DNA of 41,224 nucleotides. Origin: an uncultured Oscillospiraceae bacterium (lineage in GTDB: Bacteria > Bacillota > Clostridia > Oscillospirales > Oscillospiraceae). The notes beneath the pieces are model-generated. The model had not been told where the DNA came from. It was given only the letters and a program-made list of their open reading frames with translations, and ran no database searches. The translations under genes and the position numbers were made by a program. Numbering within the stretch: position 1 is the stretch's first letter; each line of letters opens with the position of its first letter. This document shows, one piece after another, positions 8,576 to 15,675 of the stretch. Location: positions 1 through 41,224 of the forward strand of contig CAAGIT010000161.1 of NCBI GenBank assembly GCA_900769995.1. The letters run 5' to 3'.

Positions 8576-8604
8576 AAGTCCGTACTGCAATGCAGCACGG
8601 ACTT
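8576..8604 (-). terminator. Second (distal) copy of the rplT terminator
   Basis: A 29-nt hairpin, AAGTCCGT/ACGGACTT arms, differing at two positions from the proximal copy at 8812-8840. Read on the reverse strand it is followed by a T-run (8572-8577). Confidence 0.85.
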
Positions 8605-8811
8605 CAGACTGTCAATAAAGTCCGAAACCGTCAAAATCGTAGGGGCGGCTATCAGCCGTCTGCCATACTGCATTGAGGCGGATCATATCCGCCCCTACAA
8701 AACTCTCGCCTTACCGTACCTCTGTACGCCGACAGGCGAGAGTTGCTTGTCTTTCGAACTTTCTCAACAGCCTATCAGCGTGTCGAAAGGTTTTCAACAC
8801 GCTGAGGAAAA
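8605..8811 (-). repeat. Structured repeat element between two terminator copies (copy 1)
   Basis: This 207-nt stretch fills the 336-base gap between rplT and the HAD gene and contains no gene. Its 147-nt core (8605-8751) matches 38552-38698 with high identity in the opposite window orientation. The core has outer inverted arms GTAGGGGCGG (8639-8648) and CCGCCCCTAC (8689-8698) enclosing two smaller hairpins, then a stem with ACTCTCGCC and GGCGAGAGT arms. A further hairpin (AGCGTGT/ACACGCT, 8777-8803) lies outside the core. The 20 bases at 8605-8624 are identical to 7070-7089. Confidence 0.9.
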
Positions 8812-8840
8812 AAGTCCGTGCTGCGATGCAGCACGGACTT
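8812..8840 (-). terminator. Proximal rplT terminator
   Basis: A hairpin with arms AAGTCCGTGCTGC and GCAGCACGGACTT around a 3-nt loop starts 11 bases after the rplT stop. On the reverse strand it runs into T residues (8807-8812). Confidence 0.9.
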
Positions 8841-8851
8841 TGGTTGCTATA

Positions 8852-9205
8852 TTAGAGAGCGCCCTTAGCGGTCTCGACGAGAGCTGCGAATGCAGCGGCG
8901 TCGTTGATGGCCATTTCGGACAGAGCCTTGCGGTTCAGGTCGATGTTTGCCTTCTTCAGACCGCTCATGAAACGGGAGTAGTTCAGACCATAGGGCTTGA
9001 CAGCAGCGGAGATACGAGCGATCCACAGACGGCGGAAATCTCTCTTCTTCAGCTTACGGCCGACATATGCGTAAACACCGGACTTCTTGACAGCCTGCTT
9101 GGCCATCTTGAAGTGGGTGGACTTGGAGCCCCAGTAGGACTTTGCGAGCTTCAGGGTCTTATTTCTTCTCTTGCGCGTCATCATCGCGCCTTTAACTCTT
9201 GCCAT
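8852..9205 (-). CDS. rplT: Ribosomal protein L20
   Basis: A 117-residue basic protein of standard L20 length. The start MARVKGAMMTRKRRNKTLKL, the AYVGRKLKKRDFRRLWI core and SRFMSGLKKANI are diagnostic. It binds 23S rRNA early in large-subunit assembly and, in Firmicutes, represses its own operon through the leader. Third gene of infC-rpmI-rplT, 22 bases after rpmI, with a GGAGG-type ribosome site. It ends in the duplicated terminator that brackets the repeat element. Confidence 0.98.
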   Translation of the reverse strand: MARVKGAMMTRKRRNKTLKLAKSYWGSKSTHFKMAKQAVKKSGVYAYVGRKLKKRDFRRLWIARISAAVKPYGLNYSRFMSGLKKANIDLNRKALSEMAINDAAAFAALVETAKGAL

Positions 9206-9227
9206 TTTCTATTTCCTCCTCTTCCGA

Positions 9228-9425
9228 TTACTTGTACGGGATCATCTTCTTGATGGTCTCGACGTTGGTGACATCTGCGTAGGTCGTGCTTCTCAGACGA
9301 CGGCCGCGCTTGGTGTCCTTCTTGGTGAGGATATGGCTCTTGAATGCGTGTGCTCTCTTGACCTTGCCGGTCTTGGTGAGATTGAATCTCTTCTTGGCAC
9401 CGCTATGGGTTTTCAGTTTCGGCAT
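9228..9425 (-). CDS. rpmI: Ribosomal protein L35
   Basis: A 65-residue protein with the standard L35 sequence MPKLKTHSGAKKRFNLTKTG, then KRAHAFKSHIL and a basic RGRRLRS segment. Middle gene of infC-rpmI-rplT, 18 bases downstream of infC. AAAGGAG precedes the ATG. Confidence 0.98.
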   Translation of the reverse strand: MPKLKTHSGAKKRFNLTKTGKVKRAHAFKSHILTKKDTKRGRRLRSTTYADVTNVETIKKMIPYK

Positions 9426-9443
9426 GGTAGTTCTCCTTTGTTA

Positions 9444-9962
9444 TTATTTTGCGTTCTTCGGCGACAGGAAAATCGACATATGTCTGCCGTCGAGCTTGGG
9501 TTTCTTTTCCATCGTGCCTGCCTCGGCACAACCTTCGCCAAATCGAATCAAAAGCTGCTCGCCGATTTCGGTATGTGCCATCTCACGGCCGCGGAAGCGC
9601 ACAGTGACCTTCACACGGTTGCCTTCCTTGAGGAACTTGACCGCGTTACGCATTTTGGTATTGAGGTCGTTGGTGTCGATGCCGGGGGACATACGAATCT
9701 CCTTGATCTCGACAACACGCTGGTTTTTCTTTGCTTCCTTTTCACGTTTGAGCTGGTCGAAGCGGAACTTTCCGTAGTCCATGATCTTGCAGACAGGCGG
9801 AACGGCGTTCGGAGAGATCTTGACGAGGTCAAGCTCCTGTTCCTCAGCCATTTGCAGAGCCGCAGCGGACGTAACGATTCCGAGCATTGCGCCGTCAGAA
9901 CCGATCAGACGAATTTCCTTGTCCCGAATTTCTTCGTTGAGCTGATGATCTAATTTGCCGAT
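9444..9962 (-). CDS. infC: Translation initiation factor IF-3, probable ATC start codon
   Basis: IF-3 binds the 30S subunit, discriminates the start codon and prevents early 50S joining. About 172 residues: the N-terminal domain opens with HQLNEEIRDKEIRLIG, the linker is FDQLKREKEAKKNQR, and the C-terminal domain contains IRMSPGIDTNDLNTK and VKVTVRFRGREMAH. No ATG, GTG or TTG stands at the expected position. GGAGG (9977-9973 on the reverse strand) is followed 9 bases later by ATC (9962-9960), giving a normal N-terminus (Ile/Met-GKLDHQLNEEI). The frame runs on to an ATG at 10016, but that would place the start inside the leader terminator with 18 unrelated residues. Rare start codons in infC are the known basis of IF-3 autoregulation in Escherichia coli (AUU). 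Confidence 0.93.
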   Translation of the reverse strand: MGKLDHQLNEEIRDKEIRLIGSDGAMLGIVTSAAALQMAEEQELDLVKISPNAVPPVCKIMDYGKFRFDQLKREKEAKKNQRVVEIKEIRMSPGIDTNDLNTKMRNAVKFLKEGNRVKVTVRFRGREMAHTEIGEQLLIRFGEGCAEAGTMEKKPKLDGRHMSIFLSPKNAK

Positions 9963-10113
9963 GGTAAAGCACCTCCATTTACACGACAAAAATGCGGATG
10001 CCAACAGCACCCGCAACCGAAATACGCACAGTTATCGTGCGATAAGCTTCGATATCCAACCTCTTTGCCGAAGCGTGAGGTGAGGACGGGGCTGCCGACC
10101 TTCTTTGTTTTGC
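9963..10113 (-). promoter_or_regulatory. infC-rpmI-rplT leader with attenuator (probable L20-type leader)
   Basis: About 150 nt of untranslated leader between the promoter and the infC ribosome site. Near its 3' end a terminator-like hairpin (10014-9994; GCGGGTGC, loop, GCATCCGC) runs into ATTTTT. Firmicute infC operons are controlled by an L20-binding leader through premature termination, and this arrangement fits. I could not verify the L20-binding fold by eye. Confidence 0.7.
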
Positions 10114-10119
10114 CGAATT

Positions 10120-10148
10120 AGTATAACATCTGTTTACAAGAATGTCAA
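10120..10148 (-). promoter_or_regulatory. Promoter of infC-rpmI-rplT
   Basis: Reverse-strand TTGACA (10148-10143), a 17-bp spacer and TATACT (10125-10120): a strong sigma-A promoter about 160 bases before infC. Confidence 0.9.
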
Positions 10149-10180
10149 GCACTTTTTACGAACTTTTTCTGCAATTTTTC

Positions 10181-10209
10181 TTTTCAAATCGCCAAAAATG
10201 TGCTATGAT
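10181..10209 (+). promoter_or_regulatory. Possible promoter of the lipoprotein-murI unit
   Basis: TATGAT (10204-10209) with a weak TTTTCA (10181-10186) 17 bases upstream. It sits 65 bases before the lipoprotein start; the -35 is poor. Confidence 0.45.
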
Positions 10210-10273
10210 AGGGGAGTAATTCGTCGCGTTCAGCGATTGCAACACAAATTCACTGCTTGAATGGAGCTTAATT

Positions 10274-11068
10274 ATGGAAAAAATGATTGCACTGCTTGCG
10301 GCATTGGTGCTGGTGTTTGCACTGGCCGGCTGCGGAAGCGACCCCGAACCAACGACCGAAACCACCACAGAACCGACTTCGACTGAACCGAGCACAACGG
10401 AAGCACCGACAGAAACCACGGAGGAGTCTTCGACCGCGTTGCCGACCGAGAGCACGGAGCCGGAGCAGGAGCTTTTTACGATCGAACAGACCTCTGTACA
10501 GACCTACCGCGACAGCATGGGCACGGTTTGGGCAATGGCGATCGCGGAGATTCGCAACACGGGGGATACACCGCTGGATCTCGCAACTGCCGACATGACG
10601 CTGACGGCAGGCGGGGAGACGATTGCGGCATTGGATTTTGTCAGCGCCTATCCGCAGGTCATCCTGCCCGGGACGAGCGGTTATTATTATGAGGTCACGG
10701 AATTGGATATCCTTGATACGACGAAGCTGGAGCTTGCGGTTGAGCCGCATATTGCGGAGCAAGCGGCTGCCTGTGAGTATTACAATGTTTCGGAACAGCG
10801 ATTGCAAAACGCTCCCTACGGGGGCTTGACCTTTAGCGGCAAGGTAAAAAATTCAACAAGCACCGATGGCGCAATGGTCTGTATTGCTGCGTTGCTTTTG
10901 GGGGAAGAAGGCAATGTTTTGGGTATTATGTCAACCTACTTGCCTTCTGCACTCGCGGCAGGTGCGGAATCGGAATTTTCGATGGACAGCTTTATGCTGC
11001 CGGAAGAGCTGACGGCAGAGGATGTGGCTGAGATTACGGTCTATGCCTATCCGATCTCGCTGTACTGA
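10274..11068 (+). CDS. Secreted lipoprotein of unknown function with Thr/Glu-rich linker
   Basis: A 264-residue protein with a lipoprotein signal peptide: hydrophobic residues 4-18, then the lipobox LAGC with the lipidated Cys at about residue 20. A low-complexity linker rich in Thr, Glu, Ser and Pro (about 24-70) is a typical wall-spanning spacer. The rest (about 72-264) looks like two beta-rich repeats: EIRNTGDTPLDLATADMTL and GKVKNSTSTDGAMVCIAALLL resemble FxLYD-type domains of Gram-positive lipoproteins. The ligand is unknown. Lgt, encoded at 37224, would lipidate it. murI follows after 27 bases and is probably co-transcribed. Confidence 0.85.
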   Translation: MEKMIALLAALVLVFALAGCGSDPEPTTETTTEPTSTEPSTTEAPTETTEESSTALPTESTEPEQELFTIEQTSVQTYRDSMGTVWAMAIAEIRNTGDTPLDLATADMTLTAGGETIAALDFVSAYPQVILPGTSGYYYEVTELDILDTTKLELAVEPHIAEQAAACEYYNVSEQRLQNAPYGGLTFSGKVKNSTSTDGAMVCIAALLLGEEGNVLGIMSTYLPSALAAGAESEFSMDSFMLPEELTAEDVAEITVYAYPISLY

Positions 11069-11095
11069 CAGACCACGAGAGAGAGGATGAGATCC

Positions 11096-11857
11096 ATGAA
11101 GAACGGGCCGGTTGCGGTGTTTGATTCCGGCTTGGGCGGACTCAGCGTGCTGCGGGAATTGGTGCGGCAGATGCCAAACGAGGACTTTCTCTATTTTGGC
11201 GATTCTGCCAACGCACCGTATGGGTCGCGTGAGACAGAGGAGATCCGCCGATTGACCCTGTGCCATGCGGACAGGCTGTTCCGTGAGGGTGCAAAGGCGT
11301 TGGTCGTTGCCTGCAATACCGCGACCTCGGCGGCGATTGATGCACTGCGGGCACGTTACCCCGAACGCATTATTATCGGCATCGAGCCGGCTTTGAAGCC
11401 TGCTGTCGATCGGCATCCGAAGGGGAAAATTTTGGTCATGGCAACAGAGGCGACCCTGCGTGAGCAGAAATTCGCCGCATTGATGGGCAAATATGCCGAG
11501 GACTGCACCATCTGCAAATGCCCGTGTCCTGCACTGGTGGAGTTTGTCGAACGCGGTGAATTGGAAAGCGCCGCCTTGGATGCCTGCCTGCGTGAGAGCT
11601 TAGCGGAGCACCTTGTACCGGCACCGGACGCGGTCGTTTTGGGCTGTACGCATTTTCCGTTTCTGCGAAATGCGATCCGCGAGGTCGTCGGGGAATTTCC
11701 TGAAATCCTCGATGGTGCGGACGGCACGGCAAAGGAAACGAAACGCCGTTTGACAGAGGCGGGATTACGGAAAGAAAACGGAAACGGCTCCATTACAATG
11801 ACTAACAGCCGTCCCGACCTGCTGCCTCTGTGTGAAGCCTTGATGGAAAAGCTTTAA
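11096..11857 (+). CDS. murI: Glutamate racemase
   Basis: Converts L- to D-glutamate for peptidoglycan. A 253-residue protein of normal length with VFDSGLGGLSV (Asp 10, Ser 11), the first catalytic Cys in VACNTAT (Cys 73) and the second in LGCTHFPF (Cys 184, His 186). All catalytic residues are present. ATG 11096 is preferred over ATG 11087 because the GAGAGAGG ribosome site would abut the earlier codon. No clear terminator is seen after it; the antiporter promoter lies 74 bases downstream. Confidence 0.96.
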   Translation: MKNGPVAVFDSGLGGLSVLRELVRQMPNEDFLYFGDSANAPYGSRETEEIRRLTLCHADRLFREGAKALVVACNTATSAAIDALRARYPERIIIGIEPALKPAVDRHPKGKILVMATEATLREQKFAALMGKYAEDCTICKCPCPALVEFVERGELESAALDACLRESLAEHLVPAPDAVVLGCTHFPFLRNAIREVVGEFPEILDGADGTAKETKRRLTEAGLRKENGNGSITMTNSRPDLLPLCEALMEKL

Positions 11858-11930
11858 TATATCGACCGGCGGCAGAACGTGCATGGGATGGAATACTGCC
11901 TCTTTTCTTGCGGGAGCGGAGAAATTCCGG

Positions 11931-11958
11931 TTGAAAAAGACAAAACTATTGATATAAT
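11931..11958 (+). promoter_or_regulatory. Promoter of the cation antiporter gene
   Basis: TTGAAA (11931-11936), a 16-bp spacer and TATAAT (11953-11958), 90 bases before the start codon. The short leader holds a hairpin with arms CGCCGCA (11984-11990) and TGCGGCG (12003-12009), followed closely by four T residues. Confidence 0.75.
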
Positions 11959-12047
11959 GAACGCAGGCGCCAATGAAAAACAACGCCGCAGATCGAACAA
12001 AATGCGGCGGTGTTTTCGAAGTTCTTGCAGATACGGGGGTATTTGAT

Positions 12048-13010
12048 ATGATTGTTTCAATTTTGCTGTTTGCGCTGGGGCTTGTGCTGCTGATTAAAGG
12101 CGGCGATTGGTTTGTGGACGGTGCCACAGGTCTGGCACGTCGATTCCATCTGCCGGATATCATTGTGGGTGCAACCGTTGTATCTATCGGCACGACACTG
12201 CCGGAGGTGATGGTCTCCACCACCGGTGCGTTGGCCGGTCAAGGTGCGATGGCCTACGGCAATGCCATCGGCTCGATCATCTGCAACACCGCTTTGATTG
12301 CTGCGATCTCCGTAGCCTTTAATCCCGGCAAGGTAAACGTAAAGACGATGAAAGTCCCCGTGATTTTCTTCTTCAGTTCCGCTGCACTGTACTGCGTTGC
12401 GGCATATTTGCTTGGATATTTCCCGCGGTGGATGGGCTTTGCGATGCTGGCGATCTTCGTCGCCTATATCATTATCAATGTCCGACAGGGGTTGAAGAAT
12501 CCGGAAGAAGCAGAGCATGAGGATGAGGTCAAATCCCGTCCTCTTTGGATGGAACTCTTACTGCTGGTCGTGGGTGCGGCGCTGATTGCTGTCGGCGCGG
12601 ATCTGCTGGTAGACCACGGCACCATCATCGCACAGGAATTGGGTGTACCGGAGACGGTCATTGCGCTGACCTTCGTGGCACTGGGCACTTCTCTGCCGGA
12701 GCTGGTCACGACCATCACCGCCCTGAAAAAGGGTCATGCCTCGTTGGGCATCGGCAACGTGATCGGCGCGAACGTGTTCAATTTGGTACTGGTGTCCGGT
12801 GTATCTGTCACCTTGGCGCCCTTTGAAGTGCCGGTGGGCAAGCTGCTGATGGGGCATAATGCCTCGCTGGTGCTGGATATTCCGCTGATGCTGGCGGTCA
12901 TGCTGCTGCTGACCGTTCCGGCACTGCTGCGGAAGAAGCTCAGCCGTTGGCAGGGTATCGTGCTGCTGTGCGTTTATGCGGCGTTCTGCACGGTTCAGTT
13001 CTTTGTATGA
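12048..13010 (+). CDS. Calcium/sodium antiporter of the CaCA family (YrbG-like)
   Basis: A 320-residue integral membrane protein with about ten hydrophobic segments. The two inverted alpha-repeats carry the hallmark motifs GTTLPEVMVS (first half) and GTSLPELVTT (second half), each followed by GNAIGSII or GNVIGANVFN, which form the cation path of CaCA exchangers. An acidic cytoplasmic loop (NPEEAEHEDEV) separates the halves. Probably exports Ca2+ in exchange for Na+ or H+. ATG 12048 is chosen because GGGGG lies 8 bases before it and it directly begins the first membrane helix; the longer frame reads through the leader hairpin. Confidence 0.92.
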   Translation: MIVSILLFALGLVLLIKGGDWFVDGATGLARRFHLPDIIVGATVVSIGTTLPEVMVSTTGALAGQGAMAYGNAIGSIICNTALIAAISVAFNPGKVNVKTMKVPVIFFFSSAALYCVAAYLLGYFPRWMGFAMLAIFVAYIIINVRQGLKNPEEAEHEDEVKSRPLWMELLLLVVGAALIAVGADLLVDHGTIIAQELGVPETVIALTFVALGTSLPELVTTITALKKGHASLGIGNVIGANVFNLVLVSGVSVTLAPFEVPVGKLLMGHNASLVLDIPLMLAVMLLLTVPALLRKKLSRWQGIVLLCVYAAFCTVQFFV

Positions 13011-13017
13011 TGCAAAA

Positions 13018-13058
13018 ACCGCCAATCGTCAAAGCGTGACGATTGGCGGTCTTTTTTT
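13018..13058. terminator. Bidirectional terminator between antiporter and DMT transporter
   Basis: A 14-bp stem (ACCGCCAATCGTCA / TGACGATTGGCGGT, 13018-13050) has T7 on the forward side and five A before it (T5 in reverse), so it can serve both converging genes. Confidence 0.93.
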
Positions 13059-13974
13059 ATATGTCGTAAATTCCCAGAATCACAATGCCTACCACAACGA
13101 GCGCGATCATGCTGTAATGCTTCCAGGAAAGCTTTTCTTTCAGGAACAGACGGCTCCAAAGCACCGAGACAACGCAGTATGCGGAGATGATCGGCGCGGA
13201 GAACATGACGTGTTCTTCGTCAGCCAGAGCGTAGATGTAGAAGAGCTGACCGACTGTTTCAAAAGCGGCGGCAACATACTTCGGAGTTTCCGTTTTGACG
13301 GTGAATTTTTCTCTGCGGATGAGCAGATAAATGAGGCAGCCAAGACCTGCGGCAAGGAACGTCAGCTCATATGCGACATTGGCGGAATCCTCGTTGAGTG
13401 TTTCTAGAACCAGCGAATCTGCAAATGTGCCGGCGGCATCGAGCAAGCAGTAGGCAATCGGCAGACACAGTGCAAGCCAGCTTTTGGCGTACTTTCGGTT
13501 GGCTTTTTCCTGACGCTTGGCGCGAAGAACTTCATCCTCACGTGCTTCGACCACGCCCAGACCGATAACGCCTGCACAGACCAGACCGACTGCACACAGT
13601 ACGGGAATGGGATCCGCTTCAATCGCGGAGAGGCCGCCCGCGATGATGCAAAGAACGGCGACGACCGCACCGGAGGAATTGCAGATCGGGGAAGAAACCG
13701 ACAGCTCGATGTAACGCAGACCGACATAGCCGAGCGTCATCGAGAGAATGTACAGCAGGGAAACCGGCAGATACGTCCAAATGACGTCCAACGAGATTGC
13801 GACATCCTGGAAGAAAACCATATATGCCGCGTGCAGACCCATGACAATGCCGACGGCGGTGACCATTTTCAGATGAGCGGTTTTGTCTTTTTCCCGATAG
13901 CAGCCGAGCTTAGAGAACAGATCGGAGCCGCTCCAGCATAACAGTGCGATGATTGCGAACCAGAACCAATTCAT
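13057..13974 (-). CDS. EamA/DMT-family transporter
   Basis: A 305-residue membrane protein with about ten hydrophobic segments in two similar halves, each ending with the EamA pattern (LGYVGLRYIELSVSSPICNSSG in half one, SAPIISAYCVVSVLWSRLFLKEKL in half two). The final LVVVGIVILGIY is also characteristic. DMT transporters export metabolites or amino acids; the substrate is unknown. It begins 3 bases after the Met-gamma-lyase-family gene, so they are co-transcribed, suggesting the transporter handles a related sulfur or amino-acid compound (inference). Confidence 0.88.
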   Translation of the reverse strand: MNWFWFAIIALLCWSGSDLFSKLGCYREKDKTAHLKMVTAVGIVMGLHAAYMVFFQDVAISLDVIWTYLPVSLLYILSMTLGYVGLRYIELSVSSPICNSSGAVVAVLCIIAGGLSAIEADPIPVLCAVGLVCAGVIGLGVVEAREDEVLRAKRQEKANRKYAKSWLALCLPIAYCLLDAAGTFADSLVLETLNEDSANVAYELTFLAAGLGCLIYLLIRREKFTVKTETPKYVAAAFETVGQLFYIYALADEEHVMFSAPIISAYCVVSVLWSRLFLKEKLSWKHYSMIALVVVGIVILGIYDI

Positions 13975-13977
13975 AAT

Positions 13978-15261
13978 TTATACCTCTCTAATATTTGCCA
14001 AATTTTTATCGACCAGCTTTTGCAGCGAAAGCAGTATGCCGAGTTTTGCGTGATACCACGTCAGACCGCCCTGAAAATAGACGGCGTACGGCTCACGGAT
14101 CGGGCCGTCGGCGGAAAGCTCGATGGACGAGCCTTGCACAAACGCACCGGCAGCCATAATGACCTCATCCTCGTAGCCGGGCATCGCCCAGGGCAGGGGA
14201 TCGGCGTAGCTGTCAACGGGAGCGGCTGCCTGAATACCCTTGCAGAATGCGATCATGCCCTCACGGGACCCCAGCTCGACCGCCTGAATGATGTCGTGAC
14301 GGGATTCCGTGCTGTTCGGGACAACGCGGAAGCCGATACGCTCATAGAGGTTTGCTGCAAAGATCGCGCCCTTGAGTGCCGAGGCAACGACCGTGGGAGC
14401 AAGGAAGAAGCCCTGATAGAACGCGGGCATCAGACCGAGATTGGCACCGACCTCCTGCCCCAAGCCGGGTGCGGAGAGACGGTAGGCGCAGCGCTCGATC
14501 AAATCGCGTCTGCCGCAGATATAGCCGCCGATGGGAGCCAAACCGCCGCCGGGATTTTTGATCAGGCTGCCGACGATCATATCGGCTCCTACATCGCTCG
14601 GCTCGATGGTTTCCACAAACTCGCCGTAGCAGTTGTCCACCATGCAGATGATATCGGGCTTCAGGGACTTCAAAAATGCAATCAGCTCACCGATCTGCTT
14701 GACGGAAAAGGTCGGACGGGTCGCATAGCCCTTGCTGCGCTGGATCGTTGCAAGCTTGGTTTTCTCGTTCACGGCGGCACGGATGGCATCGTAATCGAAG
14801 CTGCCGTCCGGCTTCAAATCCGCCTGACGATAGCTGACACCGTATTCCCTCAGAGAGCACTTGGACTCGCGGATACCAATGACCTCCTCGAGCGTATCGT
14901 AGGGCGCGCCGACAGGGGAGAGCAGCTCATCTCCGGGCAGAAGGTTGGCAGACAGGGCAACGGTCAGAGCGTGCGTACCGCAGGTGATCTGCGGACGAAC
15001 CAGAGCCGCCTCCGTGTGGAAGGTGTCTGCGTAGACCCGTTCCAGATTGTCGCGGCCGACATCGTCATAGCCGTAGCCGGTGGTCGCCGCGAAGCAGGAC
15101 GCGTTGACGCGGTTTTTCTGCATTGCCGCGATGACCTTTGCCTGATTATACTCCGCTACGGCATCTACCGCACGGAAGCGTTCCTCCAATTCCTTCAAAA
15201 CACGCTCGCCGTAGGCATAGACGCTCTCGCTTACGCCGAGCTGCTTATACATCTGTTCCAT
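13978..15261 (-). CDS. PLP-dependent enzyme, methionine gamma-lyase / aluminium resistance family
   Basis: A 427-residue fold-type I PLP enzyme of the family annotated as aluminium-resistance or methionine gamma-lyase-like protein. Recognisable parts are ASCFAATTGYGYDD, the PQITCGTHAL cofactor-phosphate region, MVDNCYGEFVE with the PLP-ring Asp, and SLIKNPGGGLAP with the Schiff-base Lys. Family length matches. The reaction in this organism is unproven. ATG 15261 is chosen for its AGGAGAG ribosome site. The gene overlaps the end of the AbrB-like gene by 17 bases and is followed closely by the DMT transporter: a three-gene operon. Confidence 0.9.
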   Translation of the reverse strand: MEQMYKQLGVSESVYAYGERVLKELEERFRAVDAVAEYNQAKVIAAMQKNRVNASCFAATTGYGYDDVGRDNLERVYADTFHTEAALVRPQITCGTHALTVALSANLLPGDELLSPVGAPYDTLEEVIGIRESKCSLREYGVSYRQADLKPDGSFDYDAIRAAVNEKTKLATIQRSKGYATRPTFSVKQIGELIAFLKSLKPDIICMVDNCYGEFVETIEPSDVGADMIVGSLIKNPGGGLAPIGGYICGRRDLIERCAYRLSAPGLGQEVGANLGLMPAFYQGFFLAPTVVASALKGAIFAANLYERIGFRVVPNSTESRHDIIQAVELGSREGMIAFCKGIQAAAPVDSYADPLPWAMPGYEDEVIMAAGAFVQGSSIELSADGPIREPYAVYFQGGLTWYHAKLGILLSLQKLVDKNLANIREV

Positions 15262-15502
15262 TGTCTCTCTCCTCATCCAGATTGCGGAAGATTTTCTGTG
15301 CAACATCGTGCAAAACCTCCGGCTTTGTGACCAAAATGCCGTTTTCCTCATCGCCGAGGATCAGCAGGGTGTCACCTGCGCGAATCCCAAACAGCTCACG
15401 GGCTTCTTTCGGTATGACGATTTGTCCGCGTTCGCCGACCTTCGCCGTGCCGAAAATATGCCGTCCGCGTGCCCTGCCGAGAAGGTGTTTTCCGCCTGCC
15501 AT
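15245..15502 (-). CDS. AbrB/SpoVT-type transcriptional regulator
   Basis: An 85-residue DNA-binding protein with the swapped-hairpin AbrB fold: GTAKVGERGQIVIPKEARELFGI, then a GDTLLILGDEENGI hairpin. First gene of the reverse operon, it may regulate the downstream lyase-family gene or itself. ATG 15502 has AGGAGGG 10 bases upstream; a GTG two codons earlier is possible but too close to the ribosome site. Confidence 0.9.
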   Translation of the reverse strand: MAGGKHLLGRARGRHIFGTAKVGERGQIVIPKEARELFGIRAGDTLLILGDEENGILVTKPEVLHDVAQKIFRNLDEERDNGTDV

Positions 15503-15549
15503 CGGCACATTCCCTCCTACTTTTCATATTTGTGTGATTTTCGACAGTT

Positions 15550-15578
15550 ATTGTACTGCCAAAGGCAACCGTTGTCAA
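15550..15578 (-). promoter_or_regulatory. Promoter of the AbrB-lyase-DMT operon
   Basis: Reverse-strand TTGACA (15578-15573), a 17-bp spacer and TACAAT (15555-15550). It diverges from the ylxM promoter, with 38 bases between the two -35 boxes. Confidence 0.9.
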
Positions 15579-15616
15579 GGGAAAAATAAAAAATAACTGC
15601 TGTCAAGTTTTTTCTC

Positions 15617-15645
15617 TTGACAATCGGGGAAAAGTATTGTACAAT
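15617..15645 (+). promoter_or_regulatory. Promoter of the ylxM-ffh operon
   Basis: TTGACA (15617-15622), a 17-bp spacer and TACAAT (15640-15645). The -35 box lies in the right arm of an inverted repeat TGTCAAG (15601-15607) / CTTGACA (15616-15622). Confidence 0.9.
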
Positions 15646-15675
15646 ACGTCGGTAACGTGCAAAGGAGGCAGTGAG

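Noticed and set aside
8605..8811. CRISPR array or small protein gene in the repeat element
   Set aside because: There are no regularly spaced direct repeats, and short open frames cross hairpins without ribosome sites; the sequence is better explained by its conserved inverted repeats.
9963..10016. ATG 10016 as the infC start
   Set aside because: It lies beside the attenuator hairpin, lacks a ribosome site and would add 18 residues with no counterpart in IF-3.
14020..15330. A 436-codon forward open frame
   Set aside because: Shadow of the Met-gamma-lyase-family gene, which has full PLP-enzyme motifs on the other strand.
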